A stretch of DNA of 64,000 nt from Prevotella sp. (GCA_016281815.1 JAEEJK010000046.1:1-64000); one strand, 5' to 3'; shown: positions 1 to 10,100, numbered from the stretch's first letter. Translations and numbers: made by a program. Notes: generated by a model not told the origin, from the letters alone.

Positions 1-41
1 AGGAAATCCGTGAGTTGCTCGACTTGGTCAACCGTCAATAA
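1..41 (+). CDS. C-terminal end of BlaI/MecI-like transcriptional repressor (partial)
   Basis: Only the last 12 codons are present, in frame 3, ending EIRELLDLVNRQ and a TAA stop at 39-41. The gene runs off the left edge. It ends 8 bp before the ATG of an M56 BlaR1-like protease, and in Bacteroidetes such proteases are regularly preceded by a BlaI/MecI-type winged-helix repressor, whose C-terminus is a short helix of this kind. The assignment rests on context more than on the 12 residues. Confidence 0.5.
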   Translation, partial: EIRELLDLVNRQ

Positions 42-49
42 CCAAAGCC

Positions 50-1600
50 ATGGGTGCATTCACGCTATATGCCATCAAGTCGGCCCTCTGCCTGGCCGTA
101 CTCTACCTGCCATTCACGCTGCTGCTGAGGAGGGAGACATTCTTTGCCTTCAACCGCATCGGGCTGCTGCTCATCATCGGTTTGTCGTTGGTGGTGCCAT
201 GCCTCAACATCCCGCTTTGGGATTTTTCCCTTGATGGTTTGCTTGAACAGCAACGGCAGGCGGTCATTGAGGTGGGGATGCCTGCCATTGTAGCAGGGGA
301 GAAAACTGCCGTTGCACATCAGGAGGCAACGGATGGCAGCGGATGGAACTGGGCCTACCTGCTCGTCTATACCTATCTCATAGGAATGGTGGTATGTCTG
401 GTGATAAAGGGCAGACAATTATACCGTCTCCTGAGGTTTATTCCAAGCGGTTGTCTCTGGACGGACAGGCACGATGGTGTGACCATCTATTGCCATGCCG
501 GAGAACTGGGCGCATTCAGTTGGATGCGGAGCATCGTGGTGGGGGAGGCGGACAGCGCCCCCGACTCACCCGTGATGCTGCATGAGATGGCGCATGTGCG
601 CCATGGTCATTCCTGGGATGCCCTGTTGGTGGCGCTTGTGGAAATTTTTCAGTGGTTCAACCCCTGCATTTGGATGCTTGACATCTCCCTGAGGGAGATT
701 CATGAATATGAGGCCGACGATGCCGTACTGCGCAGAGGCGTCACAGCCCGCAATTATCAACTTTTATTAATCAAGAATGCTGTGCGCGGGAGCCGTTATG
801 CTTTTGCCAATGCCTTCAACCACAGTCTTCTCAAAAAACGCATTACTATGATGATGAAAAAGAAATCCAGCAAGTGGGCACGCATGAGACTGCTCTATGT
901 CGTACCCGCCACGATGATTGTCCTCGGTGCTTTCGCTAGCCATCATTTTGTCAGTCAGACTATCTCGCTTGGTGATGTCGGTGGCTCGCCCACTCCTCTT
1001 GCCGATGTCGTTGAACCGTCCGCTCCGCCCAAAGCAGCAGTCGTTGAGAAAAGCAACTTCATGGAGAAGGAGGATGTTGCCAATATGGAACAGGAAAATG
1101 CTATCCCTGATGTGAAACCAGAGGCAACAGATGTTCAAATGCCCATCAGTATCTTGCCCGACACAGGGGTGGTGGGGACCGCCAACGGAAAGAAAATATA
1201 TGATGCGCCGGAGGTGATGCCGGAATATCCCGGTGGCGTAAGCGCATTGCTCACTTTCTTGCAACAAAATGTCCGTTATCCCAAAATTGCCCAGGATAAT
1301 GGTGTTCAGGGCCGTTATGTGGTGGGCTTCTGTGTCTCTCCCGAAGGAAGAATTACCAATGTGGAGATAGCCAGAAAACCTGAAGGAGAGGCTCTGGCAG
1401 ATATTGTTGTCATCAGTTATTCCAATACAGCCGACTCTCTGGCAATCAGCAAGCGCATCAATCAGGCGAAAGCCCGTGAGGCGATGGAGGAAGAGGCTTT
1501 ACGTGTGGTGAAGGCCATGCCCGATTGGAAACCCGGCATGGTGGGCGGCAAGCCTGTCAACTGCCACTATAACCTCCCCATCGTCTTCAAACTTCAGTAA
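50..1600 (+). CDS. M56 family (BlaR1-like) membrane metallopeptidase with C-terminal TonB domain
   Basis: Membrane protease/sensor of the BlaR1/MecR1 class, normally the partner of a BlaI repressor which it cleaves after a cell-wall signal. The 516-aa product has N-terminal hydrophobic segments (about residues 5-25, 33-50 and 100-120), then the zinc motif HEMAH with a following HGH near residues 177-186 and a downstream EYEADD, typical of M56. A further membrane helix lies near 285-300. After a low-complexity linker, the last 130 residues match a TonB C-terminal domain (YPGG near the start, then GRYVVGF and MPDWKPG). M56-TonB fusions are common in Bacteroidetes. It lies 8 bp after the repressor fragment and ends at a strong hairpin. 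Which ligand it senses cannot be told from the sequence. Confidence 0.9.
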   Translation: MGAFTLYAIKSALCLAVLYLPFTLLLRRETFFAFNRIGLLLIIGLSLVVPCLNIPLWDFSLDGLLEQQRQAVIEVGMPAIVAGEKTAVAHQEATDGSGWNWAYLLVYTYLIGMVVCLVIKGRQLYRLLRFIPSGCLWTDRHDGVTIYCHAGELGAFSWMRSIVVGEADSAPDSPVMLHEMAHVRHGHSWDALLVALVEIFQWFNPCIWMLDISLREIHEYEADDAVLRRGVTARNYQLLLIKNAVRGSRYAFANAFNHSLLKKRITMMMKKKSSKWARMRLLYVVPATMIVLGAFASHHFVSQTISLGDVGGSPTPLADVVEPSAPPKAAVVEKSNFMEKEDVANMEQENAIPDVKPEATDVQMPISILPDTGVVGTANGKKIYDAPEVMPEYPGGVSALLTFLQQNVRYPKIAQDNGVQGRYVVGFCVSPEGRITNVEIARKPEGEALADIVVISYSNTADSLAISKRINQAKAREAMEEEALRVVKAMPDWKPGMVGGKPVNCHYNLPIVFKLQ

Positions 1601-1619
1601 AATTATTGTGACATAAAAA

Positions 1620-1651
1620 GGGGCGCGGCATCATTTCCGATGTCGCGCCCC
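1620..1651. terminator. Bidirectional hairpin terminator
   Basis: A 13-bp stem (1620-1632 with 1639-1651, one G-T pair) and 6-nt loop lies between the convergent M56 and M16 peptidase genes. The left flank is A-rich, giving a T-rich tract for minus-strand transcripts. Confidence 0.75.
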
Positions 1652-1712
1652 AGTGTTAATTCCTCCATCTTAGTCTCTCCCTCCCCTTTGGGGAGGGTTG
1701 GGGAGAGGTATC

Positions 1713-4529
1713 TTATTTCTTCGGCATCATGAGCACCTCGATGTGGTTGCCACTCTTGAGAATGGTGTTCTTGAGGTGGTCGCTGATAGCCTTGGCGTTG
1801 ACGGCCTCGACGGTCTTCTTGTAGTCGGTGTGGGTATCGACACCGTAGCGGTTGAAGCGGTTGAGAACACGGATCCAATAGCGGTTGGTCTTGGCATCCA
1901 CATCGGCCTGCTTGAGCAGGATCTGCTTCACCTTGTTGAGGTCCTCAAGGTTCGGGCTGGCAATGGTGGCTTGCATGCCTTTGTCGAACTCAGGCACTGC
2001 ATCTTTCACCTTGTCGGGGTTGAGCATGGCGGTGCCGGTGATGGTCATGTAGATAGCAGGACCGCCGGTGTCCAACTCACCCTCTGCACCTGCGTGGTAG
2101 GCAGCGGAGAGTTTCTCGCGGATCTCGCGGTTGAAGGTCATGTCGAGCATGCGGGTAGCCATGTCGTTGATGACAATGTTCTGCAGGGTGTACTTCACGG
2201 GGTTCGAGCGCCAGATCTCGTTCACCTGAGCCTGTGGGTTCTCCATCTGCTTCTCGAAGTGGTTGGTCTTCTTGCCTTTCACAAGAGTACGCTCCTCCTT
2301 GCTCTTCAGGTCAGCCTTGCCTTTGGAGGGCAGCGAGGCGATATACTGCTCTACGTATTCACGCATCTTGGCCTCATCGAAGTTGCCGCAGAAAGTGAAG
2401 GTAAAGTTGGCGGCATTGCCATACAGTATCTTGGCTATCTCCAGCACGCGGTCATAACTGATGCTCTCAATCTGCTCGGGAGTGGGGATGCGGAAACGCG
2501 GGTTGTTGCCATAGACGGTGCTTGCCACAGAGTCTTGGAAGACCAGCGTATTGTTGAGGCTGGCGTTCTTGAGTTGCAGCGAGATGGCGTTGAGGAAATT
2601 GTTCACGGCCTTCTCGTCTTTTTGGAGATTGGTGAAACTGAGGTAAACCAGTTGCATCATGGTCTCCAGGTCCTTCGGGGTGGAGTTGGCGCCAATGCCA
2701 TGGGTGTTGCCGGAGATGTCGGGGCTGACAGACACCTGCTTGCCGGCGAGGGCCTTCTGAAGGTCGGTCTGCATGAAGTTGCCAAGTGCGCTCTGCGAGA
2801 GAATCATGCTGGCGAACTGGATGTTTTGGTTGTCCTCCTTGCCGAAGAGAGACTCACCACCGTCGGACGATGCGCCCATGATGATTTCCTCTGCATTGAA
2901 GTCGGTCTTCTTCAACTGTACCTTGGCACCATTGGAGAGGGTCCACTCCTTGTAGCCCAGCACCTTGTTCTCTGTCTCCTTGACGATGCTGCCTTTCTTG
3001 GGCAGTTCGCTCATCAGCGGCTCCTGCTTCACGTTGTCCACGTATGCCTCCAGTTGCTCAGCACGCACACCGCTGACGGCCTTCTTCATGTCGTCGGTGG
3101 TAAAGTAGGTCTTGCCCTCTTTCTCCTGCAGCAGGGCCAGAGCAACGAAGTTGGTGTCATTGTTGCAAATGAGTTCCTGAGCATACTGATTGACGATGTT
3201 CAGAGGGAGCAGAGGCACGATTTGGTTCATCGTGGTGTACTCATATTCGATGGAGGGGATAGGCTCCTTGTTGATGAAGTTGTTCACATACTGCGAGCAG
3301 TAGTCATTGGTCTTGTATTTCTCGCGGTTGTTGTACACCTTCTCAATCTGGCTGAGGTATTCCGACTTGGCACGCTCATACTCGGTGGCGGTGAAGCCAT
3401 GATCCTTCACGCGCTTCAGTTCACGCAGGGCGGTTTTCACAGCCTCTATCTCCTGGCCTTCTTTAGGCATGAGGGTGAGCATGAGGGCGTCCTTGGTGCG
3501 CGACACCAGGTAGGTGCCGTCGTCCACACTGGCCTGCAGGATGGGGCATTCGGGCTTCTGGGTCTCCTCGGTGAAGCGTGCATTGATCATCTGAGAGAAC
3601 ACATCGTTCATGTAGTCCTTGACCATGTATGCCATGGTGTTCTTCAGTGAGTCGGGGAACACGTCATGCTTCATGGCGATGAGGAAAAGAGGCACTTGCT
3701 GCTCCTTGTCGGTGCCGATGAGGTAGATTCCCTCGTTGTTGTCAGGCACGGGCACTGGCTCTACTTTGGCGGCGTTGGCAGGCACCTTGATGCCGGCGAA
3801 GAGTTCCTTGATCTTTGCCTCGGTACGGTCCACATCGATGTCACCCACGATGATGATACCCTGGTTGTCAGGACGGTACCATTTGCGGTAGTAGGCGCGC
3901 AGGGTCTCGGGGTCGCATTTGTCGATGACCTCCATCAGGCCGATGGGGAAGCGCTCTCCATACTTAGAACCGGGATAGAGGGCAGGAAGTTTGCTCTCCA
4001 GAATCTTCTGGGTACCCACGATGCGCATGCGGTATTCGTTGTGCACGATGTCGCGTTCTGCGTTGATGGCTTCCTCACTCAGGGTGATGCCGTTCGACCA
4101 GTCCTTGAGGATCAGCATGCAGGAGTCGAGTGCCGAGATGCGGGTGGTGGGCACATCGGTGATGTAGTACACCGTCTGGTCGGTTGAGGTGTAGGCATTG
4201 AGGTTGCGGCCATACTCCACGCCGATGGACTGAAGGTATTCCTGCAGGGCGTTGTCCTTGAAGTGGTCGGTGCCGTTGAATGCCATGTGCTCCAGCAGGT
4301 GAGCCAGACCGCGTTGGTCGTCATTCTCCTGTACGGAACCCACTTTCTGGGCAATGTAGAAACTGGCCACCTTCTCAGGATAGCCATTGTGGCGGATGTA
4401 ATAAGTCAGTCCGTTTTCCAGTTTGCCGGTGCGGACCTCCGGGTCGACGGGGATGTTAGGCATCTCTTGTGCCTGAACCGTCATTCCAACAAGCAGCAGC
4501 AGGGCTGCCCACATTTTTCTTAGTTTCAT
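1713..4529 (-). CDS. M16 family (pitrilysin/insulinase-like) zinc peptidase, exported
   Basis: A 938-aa peptidase. The start at 4529 gives a clean signal peptide (MKLRKMW, hydrophobic core, then VQAQ); the longer open frame upstream crosses the promoter and is not coding. The inverted zinc motif HLLEH (H77, E80, H81) sits in HLLEHMAFNGT, the classic M16 active site, followed by a first inactive-half domain and a second M16 pair around residues 500-930, as in full-length bacterial M16B/pitrilysin proteins of about 900-950 aa. It likely acts in the periplasm, degrading peptides. It has its own promoter (box 4599-4606) and converges on the M56 gene across a terminator. The substrate is unknown. 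Confidence 0.93.
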   Translation of the reverse strand: MKLRKMWAALLLLVGMTVQAQEMPNIPVDPEVRTGKLENGLTYYIRHNGYPEKVASFYIAQKVGSVQENDDQRGLAHLLEHMAFNGTDHFKDNALQEYLQSIGVEYGRNLNAYTSTDQTVYYITDVPTTRISALDSCMLILKDWSNGITLSEEAINAERDIVHNEYRMRIVGTQKILESKLPALYPGSKYGERFPIGLMEVIDKCDPETLRAYYRKWYRPDNQGIIIVGDIDVDRTEAKIKELFAGIKVPANAAKVEPVPVPDNNEGIYLIGTDKEQQVPLFLIAMKHDVFPDSLKNTMAYMVKDYMNDVFSQMINARFTEETQKPECPILQASVDDGTYLVSRTKDALMLTLMPKEGQEIEAVKTALRELKRVKDHGFTATEYERAKSEYLSQIEKVYNNREKYKTNDYCSQYVNNFINKEPIPSIEYEYTTMNQIVPLLPLNIVNQYAQELICNNDTNFVALALLQEKEGKTYFTTDDMKKAVSGVRAEQLEAYVDNVKQEPLMSELPKKGSIVKETENKVLGYKEWTLSNGAKVQLKKTDFNAEEIIMGASSDGGESLFGKEDNQNIQFASMILSQSALGNFMQTDLQKALAGKQVSVSPDISGNTHGIGANSTPKDLETMMQLVYLSFTNLQKDEKAVNNFLNAISLQLKNASLNNTLVFQDSVASTVYGNNPRFRIPTPEQIESISYDRVLEIAKILYGNAANFTFTFCGNFDEAKMREYVEQYIASLPSKGKADLKSKEERTLVKGKKTNHFEKQMENPQAQVNEIWRSNPVKYTLQNIVINDMATRMLDMTFNREIREKLSAAYHAGAEGELDTGGPAIYMTITGTAMLNPDKVKDAVPEFDKGMQATIASPNLEDLNKVKQILLKQADVDAKTNRYWIRVLNRFNRYGVDTHTDYKKTVEAVNAKAISDHLKNTILKSGNHIEVLMMPKK

Positions 4530-4598
4530 CTGGTTGTTATTTAATGGTTGAATCAGAATAATTCTGTTGTTTTCAGAAACCTTTAATAATTTGTCGTG

Positions 4599-4606
4599 CA
4601 AAGTTA
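4599..4606 (-). promoter_or_regulatory. Promoter -7 box TAACTTTG for the M16 peptidase gene
   Basis: The minus strand reads TAACTTTG, a match to the Bacteroidetes consensus TAnnTTTG, about 70 nt before the ATG at 4529, with T-rich sequence about 20 nt further upstream. Confidence 0.65.
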
Positions 4607-4659
4607 GGTAAAAACTACAAAAATAATTGGAAATTTTTTCCAATTGTTTTAAAATTTGT

Positions 4660-5298
4660 TTATTTTGTGGTTTTTTTGTCCTTTTTCGGAGTAATATAGT
4701 TGAATTCATCGAAATGGGCGACCCCCATTTTTTCCAGTCGGGAGCGGCTGACTTGCACATCGGCATCGGTGTTGTAGTGGGGGATATGCGGCAGGCGTAC
4801 AAGGAGGTGGTCGGCTATATCCTCATGGGAAAGCAACCACTCAAGGTTTTCAAAGACCAAGGCATTGTCCTGCCCGGTGTATCGGTGATAGATGACGGGG
4901 TTGACATCCTTGATGTCCACTATCCATTGGTGCACCAAGGGTAGGAGCCGTTCCAGATGATGGCGTTCCACGTGGAGGCTGGTTTCGATGTTGATATGCC
5001 AGCGCTTGTCGATGAGCGATACAAGTTCCTCAATAAACGCACTCCGCAGACAGGGTTCGCCTCCGCCGAAGGTCACCCCACCGCCCGTGGCCAAAAAATA
5101 GAGGTTGTCGACGGCCAGTTCCTCTGCGAGTTCGTTGGTGGTCACCACGCGCAGGATGCCGTCGGGGCGCTGGCACTGGGCGTTGAGGCAATAGCGGCAG
5201 CGAAGGGGACAGCCATGAAAGGCCACCAAGGTGGTGACCCCCTCGCCATCGACCGACAACCGATGGCGTGAAATCCCGATGACAGGGGCTTGGAGCAT
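4660..5298 (-). CDS. Radical SAM protein of the pyruvate formate-lyase activase type
   Basis: With the start at 5298 the product is 212 aa, close to the small activases. It carries HGCPLRCRYC, i.e. the CxxxCxxC cluster motif for the SAM-bound 4Fe-4S centre, followed by TFGGGEP (SAM-binding GGE motif) and WIVDIKD. These match the PflA/NrdG-like activase group, which makes a glycyl radical on a partner enzyme. No glycyl radical enzyme is visible in the window, so the partner is unknown. The MLQ start lies 11 bp after the stop of the upstream TonB-domain gene, so the two are probably cotranscribed. The longer reading from 5364 would overlap that gene and adds an unconserved-looking tail. Confidence 0.85.
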   Translation of the reverse strand: MLQAPVIGISRHRLSVDGEGVTTLVAFHGCPLRCRYCLNAQCQRPDGILRVVTTNELAEELAVDNLYFLATGGGVTFGGGEPCLRSAFIEELVSLIDKRWHINIETSLHVERHHLERLLPLVHQWIVDIKDVNPVIYHRYTGQDNALVFENLEWLLSHEDIADHLLVRLPHIPHYNTDADVQVSRSRLEKMGVAHFDEFNYITPKKDKKTTK

Positions 5299-5308
5299 TT
5301 TTGGCTGA

Positions 5309-6055
5309 CTATTTGAGTATGAAAGGGATGGGTAGGTTGTAAGTGACCTTCTTGGTCTCTCCATTCTTTTTGGCAGGACTCCATTTGGGCATGAGGTTCA
5401 CAACGCGCAGGGCCTCTTTGTCGAACAGCGGATGGAGTGACCTGAACACCTTGGCATTGGTGACGGAGCCGTCGCGCTCAATTGTGAAAGAGACGACGAC
5501 CCTGCCGGAGACACAGATTTCTTCCATTTCCTTGGTGTATTGTATATTGTCGTCAATAAATTTGAACAGTGCATTGTAACCTCCGGGGAAGGCTGCCTCT
5601 TGCTCGACGACTTCACCGAAGACCAGTTCGCATTTTGTGGTGTCCTCTTTCACCACCAACGACTTTGCCTCGCGTTTTCTGTCTGCGGCCGTATTCTTCT
5701 GTGTGTCGTCAACAGACGTTGAATCGATGTCGTCGGGGTTCAATATGCCATCAGTCTGCCCATGTGGGTCTCTCATCACTTCTCCGGCGGTGGGGCGGAA
5801 AATAGGAATGATATTGCAGGAGGTGAGGGCGGTCAGTCCCACGCTGATGCCCACCAGACTGACTGCCTTGCCCATTGCCCGCCGCAGATCCAATTGCTCC
5901 TCAATATACCTCAGTTCGTGCTCGCACTTGGGGCATGTGCCGGCGCAGTCGCCTTTGTGCTTGCATTCCGTGGGAGCGTAGGGGATGTCGTTGGCCTTGG
6001 CCACCTGAAGGCGGATTTCCTTCAGTGTCTTGCAGATATGCTTGCCTAATGTCAT
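5309..6055 (-). CDS. TonB C-terminal domain protein with N-terminal cysteine motif
   Basis: A 248-aa protein. Residues 1-60 are soluble and carry a four-cysteine motif (CKHKGDCAGTCPKC) that looks like a small zinc-binding knuckle. One hydrophobic segment follows (about 62-82), then a charged linker, and a TonB-like domain at the end (FPGGYNALFKFI, GRVVVSFTIERDGSV, MPKWSPAKKNG). The predicted layout is cytosolic Cys domain, one transmembrane helix and periplasmic TonB domain. It may link a cytosolic state to envelope transport, but that is inference. The gene has a TATATTTG promoter and precedes the radical SAM gene by 10 bp. Confidence 0.85.
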   Translation of the reverse strand: MTLGKHICKTLKEIRLQVAKANDIPYAPTECKHKGDCAGTCPKCEHELRYIEEQLDLRRAMGKAVSLVGISVGLTALTSCNIIPIFRPTAGEVMRDPHGQTDGILNPDDIDSTSVDDTQKNTAADRKREAKSLVVKEDTTKCELVFGEVVEQEAAFPGGYNALFKFIDDNIQYTKEMEEICVSGRVVVSFTIERDGSVTNAKVFRSLHPLFDKEALRVVNLMPKWSPAKKNGETKKVTYNLPIPFILK

Positions 6056-6080
6056 GGTTGTTCCTTTTTTGTTTCAAACG

Positions 6081-6088
6081 CAAATATA
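6081..6088 (-). promoter_or_regulatory. Promoter -7 box TATATTTG for the TonB-domain/radical SAM pair
   Basis: The minus strand reads TATATTTG 26 nt before the ATG at 6055, with a TTGG element upstream at -33 spacing. Confidence 0.65.
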
Positions 6089-6305
6089 GGCCAAATATTT
6101 CCAACTTGTATCCTTTGTATGGAATAATTAACAAAAAAAGGAATAAACAATAGAATAGGGAGAAAAATACTGTTTTGGAGGAGTCTTTGGGGGGCTTTGC
6201 GACAGTTTCGGCAGCGTTTTTGTGAGTTTGCCGCATTTCGCGGCACTGTCGCCCATTTCCGAACAATATTTCGCTAAAAAATATTCGGGGCGATGAAAAC
6301 CGCCT

Positions 6306-6313
6306 TAACTTTG
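6306..6313 (+). promoter_or_regulatory. Promoter -7 box TAACTTTG for the 63-aa gene
   Basis: TAACTTTG matches TAnnTTTG and lies 120 nt before the ATG at 6433. The leader between them contains a threefold TTGAAGA-type direct repeat (6346-6372) and then an A-rich stretch directly before the start. Confidence 0.6.
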
Positions 6314-6432
6314 CATCAGAAAAAACAAAGACAGGAGGACAACAATTGAAGATTGAAGATTGAAGATTGAGGAACCTGTCGGAGGAAAGAAAAAAGAAAA
6401 AATAATAACAATAAAAATAAAAAAATACGATT

Positions 6433-6624
6433 ATGAAGACAATGAACGTAACCCCAATGACTGTTGCCCAGTATGAGAGCGTGGCAACCACAAAGTTCAA
6501 CAAGAAGGCATTCACCGCCAAGTGCAAGAAAGCCATCTCCAAGTTTATCAACAACAATCTGGTATTCTTCCAGTATCCTACGGGAATGTGTGTCGACCCG
6601 AATCAACAGCAGATCTGGCACTAA
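6433..6624 (+). CDS. Small basic protein of unknown function, 63 aa
   Basis: I do not recognise this protein. It is lysine-rich in the middle (KFNKKAFTAKCKKAISKF), has two cysteines and no signal peptide or membrane segment, and ends PNQQQIWH. The case for a real gene is the whole unit: a TAACTTTG promoter at 6306, an A-rich Bacteroidetes-type leader right before the ATG, and a 13-bp hairpin 31 bp after the stop. It stands alone, divergent from the TonB-domain gene. Confidence 0.6.
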   Translation: MKTMNVTPMTVAQYESVATTKFNKKAFTAKCKKAISKFINNNLVFFQYPTGMCVDPNQQQIWH

Positions 6625-6654
6625 AAGTCAGTTGTGGCAAACAGCCATGAAAAG

Positions 6655-6685
6655 GCGGAGGCTCCGATGATTTCGGGGTCTCCGC
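6655..6685 (+). terminator. Hairpin after the 63-aa gene
   Basis: A 13-bp stem with two G-T pairs (6655-6667 with 6673-6685) and a 5-nt loop, 31 bp past the stop at 6624. There is no T-run after it, so it may act as a 3' stabiliser as well as a terminator. Confidence 0.6.
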
Positions 6686-6716
6686 TTCCATTGGTAGAGA
6701 GATGTGATATTTCTTC

Positions 6717-6961
6717 AACACAGAGAAACAAAGACACAGAGAATTAAATAAACTTTGTGGATCTATGTCTCTGAGATGATATTAATCAAGTTTCGCATTT
6801 GCTCAATTTGCAAGTAGTTAAGTAGTTAAGAAGTGATTGCTTCGCTGAGAAGTCAAAGCCATTACCTTTTATTGTTTGGAGGAGATTGCTTTGGTCGAAT
6901 GGAGACGACAAACGAATCATATGGCTAAACTACTTTCACTACTTAACTTCTTTAACTACTT
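6717..6961. repeat. Intergenic dispersed repeats (CACAGAG/CAAAG element and AGTAGTTAA inverted repeat)
   Basis: The 490-bp gap between 6624 and 7117 has no convincing gene beyond the hairpin. It holds a CACAGAG-CAAAG-CACAGAG element (6717-6775), also found near 23390 and 36015, and an inverted pair of about 20 bp built on AGTAGTTAAG (about 6815-6836 and 6936-6961). Confidence 0.5.
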
Positions 6962-7081
6962 TCATCTTGCGGAAGTTGAATGAAAAATTAGAATGGTTAA
7001 TTAACGGGTTATCAATGGTCATTATATGTTTTTCTTTTCAACATTCATCTCCTTTTTGTTCGCTTAATCGGATTTTTGCAC

Positions 7082-7089
7082 TATCTTTG
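7082..7089 (+). promoter_or_regulatory. Promoter -7 box TATCTTTG for the GT2-HIT-SpoIID gene
   Basis: TATCTTTG with a T-rich TTTTTG element about 20 nt upstream, 28 nt before the ATG at 7117. The predicted transcript start falls near 7094, which excludes the longer open reading frame beginning at 6886. Confidence 0.7.
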
Positions 7090-7116
7090 CATGAACAAAA
7101 CACACCGTTATTATAT

Positions 7117-10100
7117 ATGAGAGGAATAATAGACTGTTTCCTGCCCTGCGAGAACATGGCTGTCGCTGAGAAAACAGTGAGCCAGTTGCACGTCGACAGG
7201 ACCATTCGACATATCTTTCTTTTGGTAAATGAGAACTCAGGGGACAAATGCCCCGAAGGATGCACCATGCTGTGCGTCGGACATTTGCAGGCTGCAGCCA
7301 CCATCAAGACAATAGCCGACAATACCACCGCCGACTATGTGCTTCTTTTCACCAAGGCCACCCCAGTGCAGTTGGGCTTCCACGCCACGGAGCGCTTGCT
7401 GCGCGTGGCAGCCGACTCTGGTGCCGCCATGGTTTATGCCGACCACTACTCGGTGGAAAACGGAAAAACGGTGCGCCATCCCGTCATCGACTATCAGGAG
7501 GGAAGCATCCGCGATGACTTCGACTTCGGTTCGCTGCTGCTCATCCGTGCCGACATGATACGTGAATATATGAGTCAGGAGCGGCTGCGGCAGTATGAGT
7601 ATGCCGGACTCTATGACCTGCGGCTCTTCATCAGCCGGCGTGGAAGCATCCTTCATCTGAATGAGTATCTCTACACCGAACAGGAACTTGACCTCAGAGC
7701 CAGCGGGGAGAAGCAGTTTGACTATGTCAACCCCCGCAACCGTGAGGTGCAGGTGGAAATGGAGCAGGCTGCCACGCAACATCTAAAAGAGGTCGGTGCC
7801 TTGGTGGATACCTCCACCTATATTATACCTGACTTTGCCGAAGAGTCATTCGAGTATGAGGCATCGGTGGTCATCCCTGTCTTCAACCGCGAGCGTACGA
7901 TCTGTGATGCCGTCGATTCAGCCCTGTCGCAGAAGACCAATTTCAAATACAATGTCATTGTGGTCGACAATCACTCCACAGACGACACCACACGGTTGCT
8001 TGACCAATATGACGACCCTCGGCTGGTGCATATCATACCCGACCGCACAGATTTAGGCATTGGCGGGTGCTGGAACACTGCTGTCGTCGATGACCGCTGC
8101 GGGCGCTTTGCTGTACAACTTGACAGCGATGACCTCTACTCGTCGCCTAACACCTTGCAGCAAATTGTAGACGCCTTCTATAAACAGAAAGCGGCCATGG
8201 TCATCGGGTCGTACAGGATGTGTGACTTCGACCTCAACACACTGCCTCCGGGACTCATCGACCACCGTGAGTGGACAGAGGAGAACGGATGCAACAACGC
8301 CCTGCGCATCAATGGTCTGGGGGCTCCACGCGCCTTTTTCACTCCACTGCTCCGGCAGGTGCTCTTCCCCAATACCAGTTATGGTGAGGACTATGCTCTG
8401 GGCCTGGCTTTCAGCCGCTGCTACAGGATAGGACGAATCTACAGCGAACTCTATCTGTGCCGTCGATGGGGAGGTAACAGCGATGCTGCCCTGAGCATTG
8501 AGAGAGTGAATGCCAACAACCGATATAAAGACCAGTTGCGCACACTCGAAATCGCCGCACGCCAGCAAATGGCCGTCGGGGAGGGGGGACAGAAAGACAA
8601 AAACTCGCTCGACCGTTTCTTCAACCGTCAGTTGGAGCGTTGGCCTGATGCCAGACAGCGCTACCGTGACCTGCATGACGTGCAGTCACGGGAGTTGGAC
8701 GCTGAAACCAACAGCATGGCCATCACCCTGCAGTGGAACCCCGCCCGTATGGTCTCGACAGGTGCCAAGATGGACAAGCAGACGCTTGCTGAGCGACCCT
8801 GCTTCTTGTGTGAGAAAAACAGGCCTGCCGAGCAGATTGTCAAGACATTCGACAACCGACTCGATATCCTTGTCAATCCGTTTCCTATACTGCCCACTCA
8901 TTTTACCATCGTGGGACGCAGGCATCAGCCACAGCAAATCAAGGATATCTATTATGAATTATATAGGTTGCTGGAGCGCTATCCCCAGTTGACCGTGTTC
9001 TACAACGGACCGCGCTGCGGCGCATCGGCACCCGATCACCTCCATTTGCAGGGAGGCTCTACTGGCGTGCTGCCCCTGCAGAAATGCTGGCAGCGGCTGA
9101 GCCGTAACCTGCGTCCGCTGTCGATGCATAATGAGAATGAGGGTATCTTCGTGGTGAGCGACTATCCCTGCCATGCCTTGCTCATCAGAAGCCGCAGCAA
9201 GGAAAGTGGCGAAATACTTTTCCGCCGCCTCTATGCCGCCATCGACAGCCATGTGACGGAGTCGGAGCGGGCAGAGGGAGAGGAGCCGATGCTCAATATC
9301 GTGGTATGGCGGCAGGGTGATGACTACCTCAGCGTGGTATTCCCACGGCGGAAGCACCGTCCTGCATGCTATCATGCGGAAGGGACAGCCCAGCGGTTGG
9401 TCAGTCCGGGCGCACTCGACATGGCCGGACTCATCATCACCCCCCGCCAGGAGGATTTCGAACAACTCGATGCTGCGACTGCCACAGCCATCCTCCGTGA
9501 GGTGGCTGTGAGTGATGCCGACATGGCCCAACTGACCAGTGCCTTGGAAGAACAGCATAAACAACCGACCATACCTCTGATGGACAATGAACCCATGGTG
9601 GCTGTGGGTATCGTGAGCGGGAACAAGATCCGTTTCACACTCAACAAAGCCTATATCGCCAAGGGAGAAACCGTGGAAGGGGAGCAGATGGTAGAGTTCT
9701 GTGAGGGGGGCATCCTCTGGAGGGGCAACCAGTATAGGGAACTCTCTTTCTCGCCAAAATCTCCTGAGGCATCTTTTTCCCTCCATGAGGTCACCATCGG
9801 TGTCAATTTCCATTGGGAGCGCAAGGAGACACAGACTTTCCTGGGTTCGTTGAGGCTGGTGGTGGAGGCAGACAAAATCTGCGCCATCAATTACCTGCCT
9901 GTGGAGGATTATCTCACCAGTGTCATCTCCAGTGAGATGAAGGCCACGGCGTCTGTGGAACTGCTCAAGGCTCACGCGGTCATCTCACGCAGTTGGTTGC
10001 TCGCCCAAATCGAAAGGAGAAAGCAAATCAGCCAGACGGGAGACAGTTTTTTCTCCTTCATCAAGAAGGACGATGAGATCATACGCTGGTATGACCGTGA

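Noticed and set aside
1698..3650. 650-codon open frame on the plus strand across the M16 gene
   Set aside because: It is an antisense shadow of the M16 peptidase, rich in H/L/V from complementary codons, with no domain, leader or promoter.
4112..4387. Overlapping minus-strand frame within the M16 gene
   Set aside because: Out of frame with the clear M16 reading frame, and its composition is an alternate-frame artefact.
7091..7120. Nine-codon frame ending in an ATGA overlap with the SpoIID gene
   Set aside because: Its ATG lies within a few bases of the promoter box, probably upstream of the transcript start.
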